From an uncultured Brevundimonas sp. (GTDB lineage Bacteria > Pseudomonadota > Alphaproteobacteria > Caulobacterales > Caulobacteraceae): 28,029 bases of DNA. Each line of letters starts with the position of its first letter. Position 1 is the stretch's first letter. The stretch spans positions 1 to 28,029 of the forward strand of contig CAMLNT010000009.1 of the NCBI GenBank assembly GCA_946481425.1, written 5' to 3'. This document shows positions 1 through 7,205 of this stretch, piece after piece. A program made the position numbers and the translations under genes. Below the pieces are notes generated by a model, which was not told the DNA's origin, did no database searches, and saw only the letters and a program-made list of their open reading frames with translations.

Positions 1-48
1 GACGCGGTGATCGAAGGCCTTCAGCCTGATGCGGATGCTCTGATCCAT
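1..48 (-). CDS. rpsJ: 30S ribosomal protein S10, 5' end only
   Basis: Read on the minus strand, the first 16 codons give MDQSIRIRLKAFDHRV, the highly conserved N-terminus of ribosomal protein S10. S10 is a small-subunit protein and, in its NusE role, a partner of NusB and NusG in transcription antitermination. The frame is open to the window edge, so about 85% of the protein lies outside. It is normally the first gene of the S10 ribosomal protein operon (rpsJ-rplC-rplD-rplW and so on), and nothing ribosomal lies upstream of it here, which fits an operon start. The ATG is at 46-48 with only a weak purine stretch (GGGAAA) upstream. Identification is by recognition of the peptide and is firm despite the short length. 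Confidence 0.9.
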   Translation of the reverse strand, partial: MDQSIRIRLKAFDHRV

Positions 49-352
49 ATCGGTTGTGTTTCCCAGATGCGGCGGAACCGCGTCCTATAGACTTTTCAAA
101 GACCGGACCCCCTCAGGCCTAAGCCTTCGGAGAACGCACTTCCGCAAAAACGATCGGCCCACGCGGAAGCCGCGGAGGCCGTAGGTATCCCAAGAAGCTG
201 CAAAGAACAGTAACTTAGGTCGTTCCTGCGGACCGCGTCTGCCCCCGGGGGGACACAGCCGATCCAACAAGAGGCGCGCTTATGACCCTGGATTCCTTTT
301 CCGTCAAGCGGTCCGGCAAGGGTTCAGGCGACTTTTTCGCACGCGCGAGACA
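49..352 (-). promoter_or_regulatory. Leader/promoter region of rpsJ, no gene seen
   Basis: About 300 bases between the end of the GIN-protein gene and rpsJ. I find no convincing gene: the one minus-strand ORF here (85-270, 61 codons) has no recognisable sequence. By position the region must carry the promoter and mRNA leader of the S10 operon. A CTATAG element at 85-90 is a possible -10 box, but I could not find a good -35 box at standard distance, so the promoter is not placed. A CCCCCGGGGG palindrome sits at 242-251. Confidence 0.4.
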
Positions 353-354
353 AA

Positions 355-378
355 GGGGGCCGACGGTCCGCCGCCCCC
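355..378 (-). terminator. Possible terminator of the GIN-repeat gene
   Basis: GGGGGC (355-360) and GCCCCC (373-378) form a 6-bp all-GC stem with a 12-nt loop, 12 nt past the stop codon of the minus-strand gene. On the minus strand the stem is followed only by TTTGT, a weak T-tract, so termination efficiency is uncertain. Confidence 0.4.
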
Positions 379-389
379 CTGCCTTGCCC

Positions 390-1259
390 TTATTCTCCGA
401 TGCGAATGTCGCCGGATCCAAGGATCACGCGCTCGACGCGGCCGGTCACCCGCCCGATGCGAATGTCGCCGGAGCCGGCGATCGTGGCGTCCACGTCGCC
501 CGCTTCGCCAGCGAAGATAACCGTCCCGGAGCCGCCGATGGCGATATCCATGGCCGGCGCGCGACCGCCGTTGATTCTCACCTCGCCCGAGCCACCGATC
601 GCAACGTCGATCGAACCGTCAATCGAGGCGACCGTGATGTCGCCAGACCCGCCGATCGCGAGGTCCGCGCTGGTGACGGCGCCGGTCCGGACATCGCCGG
701 AGCCTCCGACGGCCACTTCCAGGGCCTGGGCGGTGCCGGCGCGGACGTCGCCCGAGCCGCCGATCGCGATCGACAGACCGTTCTGGACGTTGCCGACAGA
801 CCAGTCGCCGCAGCCCCCTGCTCCCAGCTCCACGCTGTTGGCCCGACCGACGGCGCCCCAGACCGCCCCATCGGCGTCGATGTCGACGTTCATGGGGGTG
901 CGGATGACGATCAGCGGCGCCTGGGCCATCTCGACACGACCGTGGTTGCGGACCTCGACGCTAACGCCGGACGGGATCTGGGTGGGATCACCGGCGAACA
1001 CGTCGGAACGGCAGTTCTGGATGCGCCGGCGCAGCCCCCCTTCGATGATCACTTCATCGCCACGACGGCTGACTTCGATGGCGGGTAGGCCTGACGAGCC
1101 CTGGTCGACGGTGACCTGGATGTCGGCGCGATCCTCCGGAATGACGACGACGCGGGCGACGGCGTTGCGAATCTCGACTTCGTCGGCCTGGGCCGCGGAT
1201 GCGAGAGCCGAGCTGGCGATCAGGGCGCCGGCCGCAGCGGCGAGCGAAAACTTGTGCAT
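390..1259 (-). CDS. Exported GIN-domain (DUF2807-type) repeat protein
   Basis: A 289-residue protein. Residues 1-25 are a classic signal peptide (MHKFSLAAAAGALIA..., with AQA before a likely cut), so it is secreted or periplasmic. The C-terminal half carries eight repeats of roughly 15-22 residues, each with a hydrophobic strand then GGSGD(V/I) or a close variant (GGCGD, AGSGD, LGSGD). This is the hallmark of the GIN domain, a right-handed beta-helix family whose function is unproven, sometimes annotated as an adhesin head. I chose the ATG at 1257-1259 rather than the upstream in-frame start at 1319 because it begins the signal peptide and has GAGGA 6-7 nt before it. It diverges from the small cysteine-rich gene at 1420. 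Family assignment is confident; role (surface or periplasmic structural protein) is inference. Confidence 0.85.
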   Translation of the reverse strand: MHKFSLAAAAGALIASSALASAAQADEVEIRNAVARVVVIPEDRADIQVTVDQGSSGLPAIEVSRRGDEVIIEGGLRRRIQNCRSDVFAGDPTQIPSGVSVEVRNHGRVEMAQAPLIVIRTPMNVDIDADGAVWGAVGRANSVELGAGGCGDWSVGNVQNGLSIAIGGSGDVRAGTAQALEVAVGGSGDVRTGAVTSADLAIGGSGDITVASIDGSIDVAIGGSGEVRINGGRAPAMDIAIGGSGTVIFAGEAGDVDATIAGSGDIRIGRVTGRVERVILGSGDIRIGE

Positions 1260-1333
1260 GGCGGGTCCTCGAAAGGGTGTGGAACTTCGAGGTGGAACCT
1301 GTGCCTGACGCCCGCCCAAGTCACTTTAATTCG

Positions 1334-1345
1334 AGGTCATGACCT
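1334..1345. promoter_or_regulatory. 12-bp perfect palindrome between divergent genes
   Basis: AGGTCATGACCT reads the same on both strands and lies in the 160-bp gap between the divergent GIN-repeat gene (start 1259) and the small cysteine-rich gene (start 1420). Position and symmetry suit a repressor or activator site for a dimeric regulator. No regulator can be named from the sequence. Confidence 0.35.
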
Positions 1346-1419
1346 TCCGGCAATGTTTGTCCGGGAGCCAACTCCGTCCCGGCGCGTTCGCGTGTTGGGT
1401 GAGTTGGGAGATTTCATCC

Positions 1420-1686
1420 ATGATCAGGTTCGGCGCGGTAGCTCTGGCGGTCGTGGGATTGCTGACGACAGGGGCCAGCGCCCCTCCTACCCATTCGTCC
1501 GAACTGCGCCAGCAGTGCCAGACCCAGCATTGCCGCGACTGTGTCGACGAATGCGACCGGGCCCTGGATAACCGCATGGCCGACTGCTCGGCGCAGAATC
1601 CTCGTCCGGGCGAAGCGCAGGAGATGTGCTTCTACTGGGCGATGGCGGACCACAACATGTGTCTGCGCTACGATTGCGGGCTCTAG
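1420..1686 (+). CDS. Small exported eight-cysteine protein, unknown
   Basis: An 88-residue protein. Residues 1-21 (MIRFGAVALAVVGLLTTGASA) form a signal peptide. The mature part of about 67 residues has eight cysteines, spaced C-x4-C-x2-C-x3-C near its start, then four more towards the C-terminal end (...DC...MC...MC...DCGL). An even number of cysteines in an exported protein suggests four disulfides. I do not recognise the family. The start at 1420 is chosen over an in-frame ATG at 1339 because it begins the signal peptide and has GGGAG about 9 nt upstream. It stands alone, between a divergent gene on its left and a convergent gene on its right. Codon use matches the neighbours. Confidence 0.65.
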   Translation: MIRFGAVALAVVGLLTTGASAPPTHSSELRQQCQTQHCRDCVDECDRALDNRMADCSAQNPRPGEAQEMCFYWAMADHNMCLRYDCGL

Positions 1687-1698
1687 GAGCGCGGCGCG

Positions 1699-2613
1699 TC
1701 AGGCTCTGACGGCGCCCGCACCGTCCGCCGCACCGGCGTCGGGCTCGAACGAGCGTTCGAAGTCCATCAGCCGGCTCTTGACCGCACCCGTCCGCTTGAG
1801 CGCCACCGACGCCGCCCAGCGCGCCGCCAGGCCCGGTGTGGACAGCCTGTCGGTCGGCCCGGGCCGCATCCCCCGCGCCCGCATCGCACCATGAGTAAAG
1901 AGCGCGCCATTGCGCAAGCGCGAGCCCCAGGTCTGGAAGTCCATGGACAGCGACACGCAGAAGGCCGACAGATTCTCGACCCGGTGCGGCGCATAGAGCG
2001 GCCAGGTCAGCGCCTGGCCCGGCTCCAGGTCGATGACCTGCGCGTCGGCGTCGAACGCCTGTGTGTAGGGAATCTCCTCGGTCGTCTGGCGCATGACCAC
2101 CTGCTCCATCGACCGCTCCGGCAGGTGCGCCTCGTCGCCGGGATAGACCCACAGCCGCTTGCGGCCTCGCATGTGCCAGAGCACCACACCGGCCGCATCG
2201 AAATGATAGGGCACCCGGGCCTTGGGCGACGACAGGATCAGCTGGCCGGAGAGCGTCGTGGGCTTAAGGCCCGGATAGGCCGCCTTGACCGTATCGAAGG
2301 CCGACATGACATGGGCCCACAGCTCGGGGTGTCCACGCTCGACCTCCCGCAAATTGACCCAGAGCCTCCCCTTCTGGATCGCCTCCAGCAGCTCGGCTCC
2401 CGACGAGCGCCCGCGCGCTCCCGTTCGCAGCGACACCTGCCCCTCGGCGTCGAAGTCATACAGATTGATGTCGAACAGCTCCGCCGGATAGCGGTCCAGC
2501 AGCGCCGCGAGGGCCTCGTCGGTCACGAGCCCGCTCTCGGCGATCCGGTGCGGAAACACCTGGGCCTCGGTGATCGGCCCGGGATAGCGGGTGCGAGAAA
2601 CAGCTTGGGTCAT
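1699..2613 (-). CDS. JmjC-type cupin-like protein
   Basis: A 304-residue protein with a cupin_8/JmjC-like double-stranded beta-helix. The motif YHFD (H137, D139) and a later histidine in YAPHRVEN (H210) match the H-x-D...H facial triad that binds Fe(II) in this superfamily, and WHMRGRKRLWVYPG fits the strand after the first motif. Relatives include 2-oxoglutarate-dependent protein hydroxylases, but many bacterial members are uncharacterised and the substrate here is unknown. The start ATG (2611-2613) lies 5 nt after the stop of the acetyltransferase gene, so the two are co-transcribed and probably translationally linked. A longer in-frame start at 2718 would overlap that gene and is unlikely. 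No signal peptide, so cytoplasmic. The fold is fairly sure, the reaction is not. Confidence 0.75.
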   Translation of the reverse strand: MTQAVSRTRYPGPITEAQVFPHRIAESGLVTDEALAALLDRYPAELFDINLYDFDAEGQVSLRTGARGRSSGAELLEAIQKGRLWVNLREVERGHPELWAHVMSAFDTVKAAYPGLKPTTLSGQLILSSPKARVPYHFDAAGVVLWHMRGRKRLWVYPGDEAHLPERSMEQVVMRQTTEEIPYTQAFDADAQVIDLEPGQALTWPLYAPHRVENLSAFCVSLSMDFQTWGSRLRNGALFTHGAMRARGMRPGPTDRLSTPGLAARWAASVALKRTGAVKSRLMDFERSFEPDAGAADGAGAVRA

Positions 2614-2618
2614 CGGGA

Positions 2619-3755
2619 TCAGGCCGTCTTGGATTGGGATTCGGACTTGATGCGCTGCAAGCCGGCTGCCGCGGCAGCCGCGGCGCCCTTCCAGCGGCCG
2701 GCGGCCGTCGTCTCGCACGCCTCGACGATGGCCCAGCGGCGGCGGAGGCTGCCGGTCAGTCGCCGCGCAGGGCCCACCGACACCCGGTCAAGCGTCCTGT
2801 CGGCGAACTGACGCCAGCCAGGCTGGAACACGCTGGCCTCGGTGACCCAGTCCTCGCGATTGCAGAAGTACTTCTTGTAGAATTCGCCGGCGAACCCGAA
2901 GTCGAAGACCTTGAAACCATCCGGCGACTTCAGGCGCATCGTATCCTGGCTAAGCAGGACGCCCGGCGAACAGCGTGCGGCGTCGGCCGCATAGGACGGG
3001 AACCAGAAGTGGTAGTGGTCCCCGGCGTAGAGGCTGAACTCCAGCCCCGCCGGTCGGTCGCCCGCCCAGAGCACGGCCAGGCAGGCCCCAAATCCGGGGC
3101 GTGGGTCCGCCATGAGGGCGTGCAGCACCTCTGCAGTCCAGCCGCAGGCGAAGACGTCGTGGCGCCGCGTGCGCTGGTACTGATCGCGCTTCCAGCCAAT
3201 CAGCTCGTCAAGCAGGGCGGGATCGCGCACATCGACCTGGGTCCAGACCTCACCGCCGCGATCCTTCTCCAGCGAACGGCGGGCGCGTTCCTTGTCCTTG
3301 AAGAACTTGCCGTGTTCGGCCCTTCGTTGCTCATAATAAGCATCCCACCCGTCCGGCAGGTCGGCCATCAGCACCTTGCGGTTCGGTCCGTTCACATCCG
3401 CCGGCGTCCAGCCGTTCACCGTCAGGCTCTCGGCGCGCAGGTGCTGTGGCATGTCCGACAGCAACGGGCGCGCCTCGCCCGGCGCCATGATCAGGCCGTG
3501 GTAGTCATTGAGCGGCGCCGCGAGCGGCTGGGCCGCCTTGCCGCGCATCTGATGCGGGAAAAAGCCCACGATCCGGCCGCCCTGATGGAAGATGGCTATG
3601 CGGGCGCCCGGTGCGACCGCGCCCGCGATCTCGGAGAACTCCGGCCACAGGAACGGCGAAGCGTACACCTCGTCCTGCTGGACGAAGCTGCGCCAAAGCG
3701 TGCGCTCCGCATCGCCGATTTCCTCGGCCTGAATCAGGTCAACGCTAAGGTCCAT
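2619..3755 (-). CDS. FemAB/CelD-like GNAT acetyltransferase
   Basis: A 378-residue protein of the BioF2-like/CelD (Acetyltransf_6) GNAT group. Residues about 145-300 hold the acyltransferase core, with basic FKDKERARRSLEKD (152-165), RCSPGVLL (261-268) and FDFGFAGEFYKKYF (284-297), the usual end of the fold. Members act on cell-envelope or exopolysaccharide substrates; in Caulobacter the holdfast modifier HfsK is a GNAT protein of a similar kind, but I cannot say this is its orthologue. Residues 358-364 are a run of seven alanines in a loose C-terminal tail. The start at 3753-3755 has AGAGAGG upstream; an alternative ATG is at 3779. It is the first gene of an operon with the JmjC-type cupin 5 nt downstream, hinting that the cupin and the acyltransferase modify the same product. 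Confidence 0.75.
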   Translation of the reverse strand: MDLSVDLIQAEEIGDAERTLWRSFVQQDEVYASPFLWPEFSEIAGAVAPGARIAIFHQGGRIVGFFPHQMRGKAAQPLAAPLNDYHGLIMAPGEARPLLSDMPQHLRAESLTVNGWTPADVNGPNRKVLMADLPDGWDAYYEQRRAEHGKFFKDKERARRSLEKDRGGEVWTQVDVRDPALLDELIGWKRDQYQRTRRHDVFACGWTAEVLHALMADPRPGFGACLAVLWAGDRPAGLEFSLYAGDHYHFWFPSYAADAARCSPGVLLSQDTMRLKSPDGFKVFDFGFAGEFYKKYFCNREDWVTEASVFQPGWRQFADRTLDRVSVGPARRLTGSLRRRWAIVEACETTAAGRWKGAAAAAAAGLQRIKSESQSKTA

Positions 3756-3801
3756 GGGCCCCTCTCTTGGGGACATCATGCCTCTCAGGCGTTGCAGCGT
3801 G

Positions 3802-3820
3802 GTTCACGGGAAGGGTGAAC
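3802..3820. promoter_or_regulatory. Inverted repeat GTTCAC-N7-GTGAAC between divergent genes
   Basis: A perfect 6-bp inverted repeat with a 7-nt spacer in the 99-bp gap between the acetyltransferase gene (start 3755, minus) and the small ORF at 3855 (plus). The form resembles a site for a dimeric helix-turn-helix regulator. It has no T-tract and is not followed by a stop codon, so it is not a terminator. The regulator is unknown. Confidence 0.3.
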
Positions 3821-3854
3821 AGAACCTTGGCGGCCCGCGGCGCGTTTGAGCAAC

Positions 3855-4013
3855 ATGACACAGCCCCGCCCCGACAATCCCGAAGTCGAATACGAGAACC
3901 AGAAGCCGGATGGCGACGGCCACCCCCCGCGACCCGCCACCGAGCCCGCAGGCGGCAAGGTGCCGCCGCCCGACGAAACCGAGACCGACCCGGCGACGGG
4001 CGAACCGAACTAA
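3855..4013 (+). CDS. Small Pro/acid-rich protein (52 residues), unknown
   Basis: An ATG-to-TAA frame of 52 codons beginning MTQPRPDNPEVEYENQ and ending ATGEPN. Composition is Pro, Glu, Asp, Thr and Gly with almost no hydrophobic residues, so it should be acidic and unstructured. I think it is real because third codon positions are about 80% G/C, as in neighbouring genes, and because its TAA (4011-4013) overlaps the convergent stop codon of the deaminase gene (4010-4012), the tight packing seen elsewhere in this window. The Shine-Dalgarno signal is weak (GAG 5-7 nt upstream). No function can be assigned. It could still be chance, given the short length. Confidence 0.5.
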   Translation: MTQPRPDNPEVEYENQKPDGDGHPPRPATEPAGGKVPPPDETETDPATGEPN

Positions 4014-5527
4014 CGCTCGGCCCAGTCCTGCTCGAACGTCGCCAGCAGGGTTTCGTACCGCCACTGCTCGCGAGCCTTGACGCTCGCGTCGAGCAGAGCC
4101 TGACACGCTGCGGATTGGTCTCCGCTGCGCTGGCCGGCGCAGGCCGGCGTCATTCGTTCGTAAACACCCGGGTCCAGCCAAAGTCCCTCGCCCGGCAGAA
4201 AGCTGAACGCGAGCGCGTTACGCGCCGATGTGACCAGGTCTTCATATCTCGCGCCGGTGTCGAACACGGCGCGTGCGTACTCATTGGACAGGTCCGAGCG
4301 CGAGATGCCCGGGTCGTCGGTCGTATAGACGACCGGCACGCCCGCCTGCCGCAGCCAGATCACCGGGTGGTCCTCGCCTTCGATGCCCAGAATGCTGTCG
4401 TTGGAGGTCAGGTTCACCTCCACCGCGACCCCACCAGACGCCATGTCGCTCACGAGATCGGCGGCGTCCGCTTCATGCGGAAGCGCCACGCCGTGACCGA
4501 TGCGGCGCGCCCCGGCGTCGACAGCCAGCCTGACGTGATCGCTGATCTCCTCGGGCGTCACGTAGTCTAGGGTCAATTCGCCGGCGTGCAGGGAGACCGG
4601 CACGCCCCTCCCGGCAAGGCGACCGAACATCGCCATGTGGGCATCGTAGTTGGCGAGCGCGTTCGGATGATCCTCCGGCGCCACGAGCTGAAGGCCGACC
4701 CAGCGCGGGTCTGCGCCGATCAACGCCTCGCCCAAAGCGATCTGGCCATAGGTCTGGGCCGGCGGGATTAACCGATTGGCCTGGACCAGATAGCGGACCA
4801 CAACCCGGCAGCCGCCAGGCGGGTCCCAGCTGACGGCACGGCCCTCGACCGCCGGGGACGGTTCGCACCCCAGCACCTCCCTCGCCCGCGCCTCGACCGA
4901 GTCCGTCTCCGCCATAGCCGCCTGGACAAGGGCCGGCAGACCGGGCGCCATCGCCGCGTCCATCGCGCCCAGGTCCGACCCATCTCCCGCCGCCGCGCCC
5001 AGATCGCGCGACTGTCGCGACTGGGGCATCCACATGACCTCGACGTAGAAGGTGTTCTGCGCCGCCAGCGTCGCCATCAGATCGGCCAGCATGTCGCCGC
5101 GCCGGTATTCCCGCGTCCAGCCGAACCGGTCGAAAGCCGTGAAGAACTGGTCGTGACCATTCCGGCCCGCGAAATCCGGTCGGCGCGTGGACAGGCTGTC
5201 CATCATGAGAGACCGCTGATCCGGTGTAAGCGCCGACGCCAGCACCAGATCACCTTCCGGCGTGCAGGGGTCCGTGAGCGCCCAACGGGCCGTGTCCACG
5301 CACAGACCGTCCTCGGCCGCCCAAGCCAGGTAGGTTTCCGCATAGGGCGCGCCGGACAGGTGGATGTGCAGGTCCCCGCCCTTGGGCATGGCCCGGATTA
5401 CCGCCCGGATTTCGGCCCGGCTCATCTCGGAAAAATCAGGCCGCTCCGCGACCGGCGGCCGCTGCTGGGCCGCAACCGATCCGGCCAGCGCCAGCGCGGC
5501 GAGCACGCCCCCGATAAGCGCGCGCAT
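4010..5527 (-). CDS. Exported adenosine deaminase-like amidohydrolase
   Basis: A 505-residue member of the adenosine/AMP deaminase superfamily, with an N-terminal signal peptide (MRALIGGVLAALALAGSVAAQ), so it acts in the periplasm or outside. The zinc and catalytic residues are all visible: DLHIHLSG (H54, H56), SLHAGEL (H314, E317), RIGHGVAL (H345) and YTTDDPG (D404, D405), with VNLTSN (371-376) typical of the family. It is longer than cytoplasmic Add (about 330-350) and resembles secreted ADGF-type enzymes with extra N-terminal and mid-chain segments. The likely reaction is hydrolytic deamination of adenosine to inosine, serving nucleoside salvage; exact substrate is inference. Its ATG overlaps the TGA of the upstream methyltransferase gene by one base (TGATG), so the two are translationally coupled. 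Confidence 0.85.
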   Translation of the reverse strand: MRALIGGVLAALALAGSVAAQQRPPVAERPDFSEMSRAEIRAVIRAMPKGGDLHIHLSGAPYAETYLAWAAEDGLCVDTARWALTDPCTPEGDLVLASALTPDQRSLMMDSLSTRRPDFAGRNGHDQFFTAFDRFGWTREYRRGDMLADLMATLAAQNTFYVEVMWMPQSRQSRDLGAAAGDGSDLGAMDAAMAPGLPALVQAAMAETDSVEARAREVLGCEPSPAVEGRAVSWDPPGGCRVVVRYLVQANRLIPPAQTYGQIALGEALIGADPRWVGLQLVAPEDHPNALANYDAHMAMFGRLAGRGVPVSLHAGELTLDYVTPEEISDHVRLAVDAGARRIGHGVALPHEADAADLVSDMASGGVAVEVNLTSNDSILGIEGEDHPVIWLRQAGVPVVYTTDDPGISRSDLSNEYARAVFDTGARYEDLVTSARNALAFSFLPGEGLWLDPGVYERMTPACAGQRSGDQSAACQALLDASVKAREQWRYETLLATFEQDWAER

Positions 5528-6555
5528 CAGGCGGCTTCCCGCACTGCCAGCGGCTTCTCGCTGACGACGAACAGCCGTTCGACATTGTTGAGACGCCCTA
5601 CCTTGCCCACCTTTTCCCCCTTCAGATTATGAATGCCGATCCGCGCGCCGACGTAACGCGGCCTCGGCGTCTCTATGACCGTCAGATATCCCCGCCCGGC
5701 CAGCAAGGCCTCCATGTCCTCGCGCCCGACGAAGCCCTCGTCATTGAAGGACACGATCAGGTTGGGCGCCTTGAGCCCCTCGATCACCCGCGTCAGAGCG
5801 GGAAGGATCGTACCGCGACGATTGAAGGCGCTCTTGCGGGTCCTCACGTCCGCGCGCTTGGCCGCGATCCCATAGGTCTCCGGCTTGTCCCACAGCGCCA
5901 GGCTCTCCCAGACATGGTAGTTGCCCAGGTAGGAATGCTGGTTGTAGGGCGGGTCCAGGTAGACCAGATCGGCCTCGATCGTCGGTGCGAGGGATTCAGC
6001 GTCGGACCGCGTCGCCAGACCTTGCCCCGGCAGCAGCTCCGGGACCTTGAGCGCCAGCGGATTGAACGCCCGGGGAGCCCAGCGCTTGAGATAGGCCATC
6101 TGTACGCCGGCGGTGGAGTCCACCTTGTCGGCCGCGTGGATCAGCGCCGTGATCGCAATGGCCTCGAGTTCCGGTTCCAGGGACAGGGCCACGATCCGCT
6201 CGCGAACGGCGTCGATCCTCGCGCCATTGTCAGGGTGGAAGAAGCGCGCGCCCTCGCAGTAGGTCCGGGTGAACCAACCCGGCTCAGGGGTAACCGCATT
6301 GAGTTCGGCGATCAGCCGCTCGGCCGGCTCGCGCCACCGGTCCGCATCCGCCTGCACCAGCGCGGTCGCGAGCGTGTGGGCATAGGCGTTGTGATCATTG
6401 GCGTGGACTACGAATCCCCTCGCCTTCAGCGCGTGACCCACGCGGGCCCCGCCGCTGAAAAGATCACAAACCCTGCCGCCATGGGGCAGCAGGGTCTGCG
6501 TCAGGTCGACGATCCGGTCCACAAGCGCACGCTTGGAGCCGATATACTTGATCAT
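5527..6555 (-). CDS. Orphan D12-class DNA adenine N6-methyltransferase
   Basis: A 342-residue D12-class (Dam-type fold) methyltransferase. Visible motifs are the N-terminal YIGSKR (residues 4-9), motif I DLFSGGARVG (31-40) for S-adenosylmethionine binding, and motif IV DPPY (201-204), the catalytic loop that transfers methyl to adenine N6. No restriction endonuclease gene is next to it, so it is an orphan methylase; the recognition sequence cannot be read from the protein. It is not CcrM, which belongs to a different class. AAAGG lies about 8 nt before the start. It follows the DUF1036 gene by 46 nt and overlaps the adenosine deaminase start by one base, making a likely three-gene operon. Why an adenine methylase and an exported deaminase are coupled is unexplained. 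Confidence 0.85.
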   Translation of the reverse strand: MIKYIGSKRALVDRIVDLTQTLLPHGGRVCDLFSGGARVGHALKARGFVVHANDHNAYAHTLATALVQADADRWREPAERLIAELNAVTPEPGWFTRTYCEGARFFHPDNGARIDAVRERIVALSLEPELEAIAITALIHAADKVDSTAGVQMAYLKRWAPRAFNPLALKVPELLPGQGLATRSDAESLAPTIEADLVYLDPPYNQHSYLGNYHVWESLALWDKPETYGIAAKRADVRTRKSAFNRRGTILPALTRVIEGLKAPNLIVSFNDEGFVGREDMEALLAGRGYLTVIETPRPRYVGARIGIHNLKGEKVGKVGRLNNVERLFVVSEKPLAVREAA

Positions 6556-6601
6556 GTCCGGCGCCTTTCGCCCCGGACGATAGGCGATTCCGCCCGGTTC
6601 C

Positions 6602-7042
6602 TCAGTAGTTGAGGTTCCAGGTGAAGACGCCCCAGTTGTTGGCGTGCAGCGTCACGAAGTTGCGGACCTCCTGCCAGCTCTCGCAATAGGTCGAGCCGTT
6701 GTCCCAGAAGTCGTACGGACCGGGATAGGCGACGCACAGCGGGTGGTCGCCCTGCCAGACCTCGTCATCGGAATCGATGACCTCGGCATAGCCGTACATG
6801 TAGGCGTTGGTGGTGCGCGCCAGGTCGCGGCACTGGCCTGGCGACACATTGTACCAGCCCTCGTTATAGAATGAGCCGGAGTTCACCGGCTGATACGAGA
6901 TCGCCACCTGGGCGGTGTCTGCGGTGTTGTTGCAGACGCGCATGATGATGACGTTCTGCTGGGCCTCGGCCGGCATCGGCGGGGCAACCCCGATGGCCAG
7001 CGCCGACATCACCGCGGCGCCCAATACGATAGCTTTGCGCAT
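6602..7042 (-). CDS. Exported DUF1036-domain protein
   Basis: A 146-residue protein. Residues 1-27 form a signal peptide ending AEA before QQNVIIM. The rest matches DUF1036: an N-terminal strand with CNNTADTAQVAI, a GWYNVSPGQC segment, YMYGYAEV, then a Cys-containing middle and an aromatic C-terminus (WGVFTWNLNY). Four cysteines probably form two disulfides in the periplasm. DUF1036 proteins are widespread in Alphaproteobacteria and have no proven function. The start at 7040-7042 is preferred to an in-frame ATG at 7105 because it opens the signal peptide and has AAGGGGAG about 8 nt upstream. It leads the run DUF1036, methyltransferase, deaminase and diverges from the flavoprotein gene at 7206. 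Confidence 0.8.
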   Translation of the reverse strand: MRKAIVLGAAVMSALAIGVAPPMPAEAQQNVIIMRVCNNTADTAQVAISYQPVNSGSFYNEGWYNVSPGQCRDLARTTNAYMYGYAEVIDSDDEVWQGDHPLCVAYPGPYDFWDNGSTYCESWQEVRNFVTLHANNWGVFTWNLNY

Positions 7043-7134
7043 GGAATATGCTCCCCTTATCCCCCTGGATGCCGCGAACATATCATGGGTTTTCGAGTTC
7101 GGCACTGATCAAGCCTGACTCGCCGAGCGGCGGT

Positions 7135-7163
7135 AGGATCGCGAACATCTGACGAGGATCGCG
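7135..7163. repeat. Two 9-bp direct repeats, 20 bp apart
   Basis: AGGATCGCG occurs at 7135-7143 and again at 7155-7163, so the copies lie on the same face of the helix two turns apart. They sit in the 163-bp gap between the divergent DUF1036 and flavoprotein genes, a usual place for regulator half-sites. CGCGAACAT also occurs twice nearby (once overlapping the first copy). Function is inferred from spacing only. Confidence 0.3.
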
Positions 7164-7205
7164 GCCCCTTGCGCCCGATGGCCGCCTGTCCGAAGAACCG
7201 TCGTG

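Noticed and set aside
85..270. 61-codon minus-strand ORF in the rpsJ leader
   Set aside because: Arg/Leu-rich translation with no family resemblance, no good ribosome-binding site, and it lies where the S10 leader should be.
282..1088. Long plus-strand ORF over the GIN-repeat gene
   Set aside because: Low-complexity Asp/Ala/Arg translation produced by the complement of a repetitive GC-rich gene; the minus strand has a signal peptide and a known domain.
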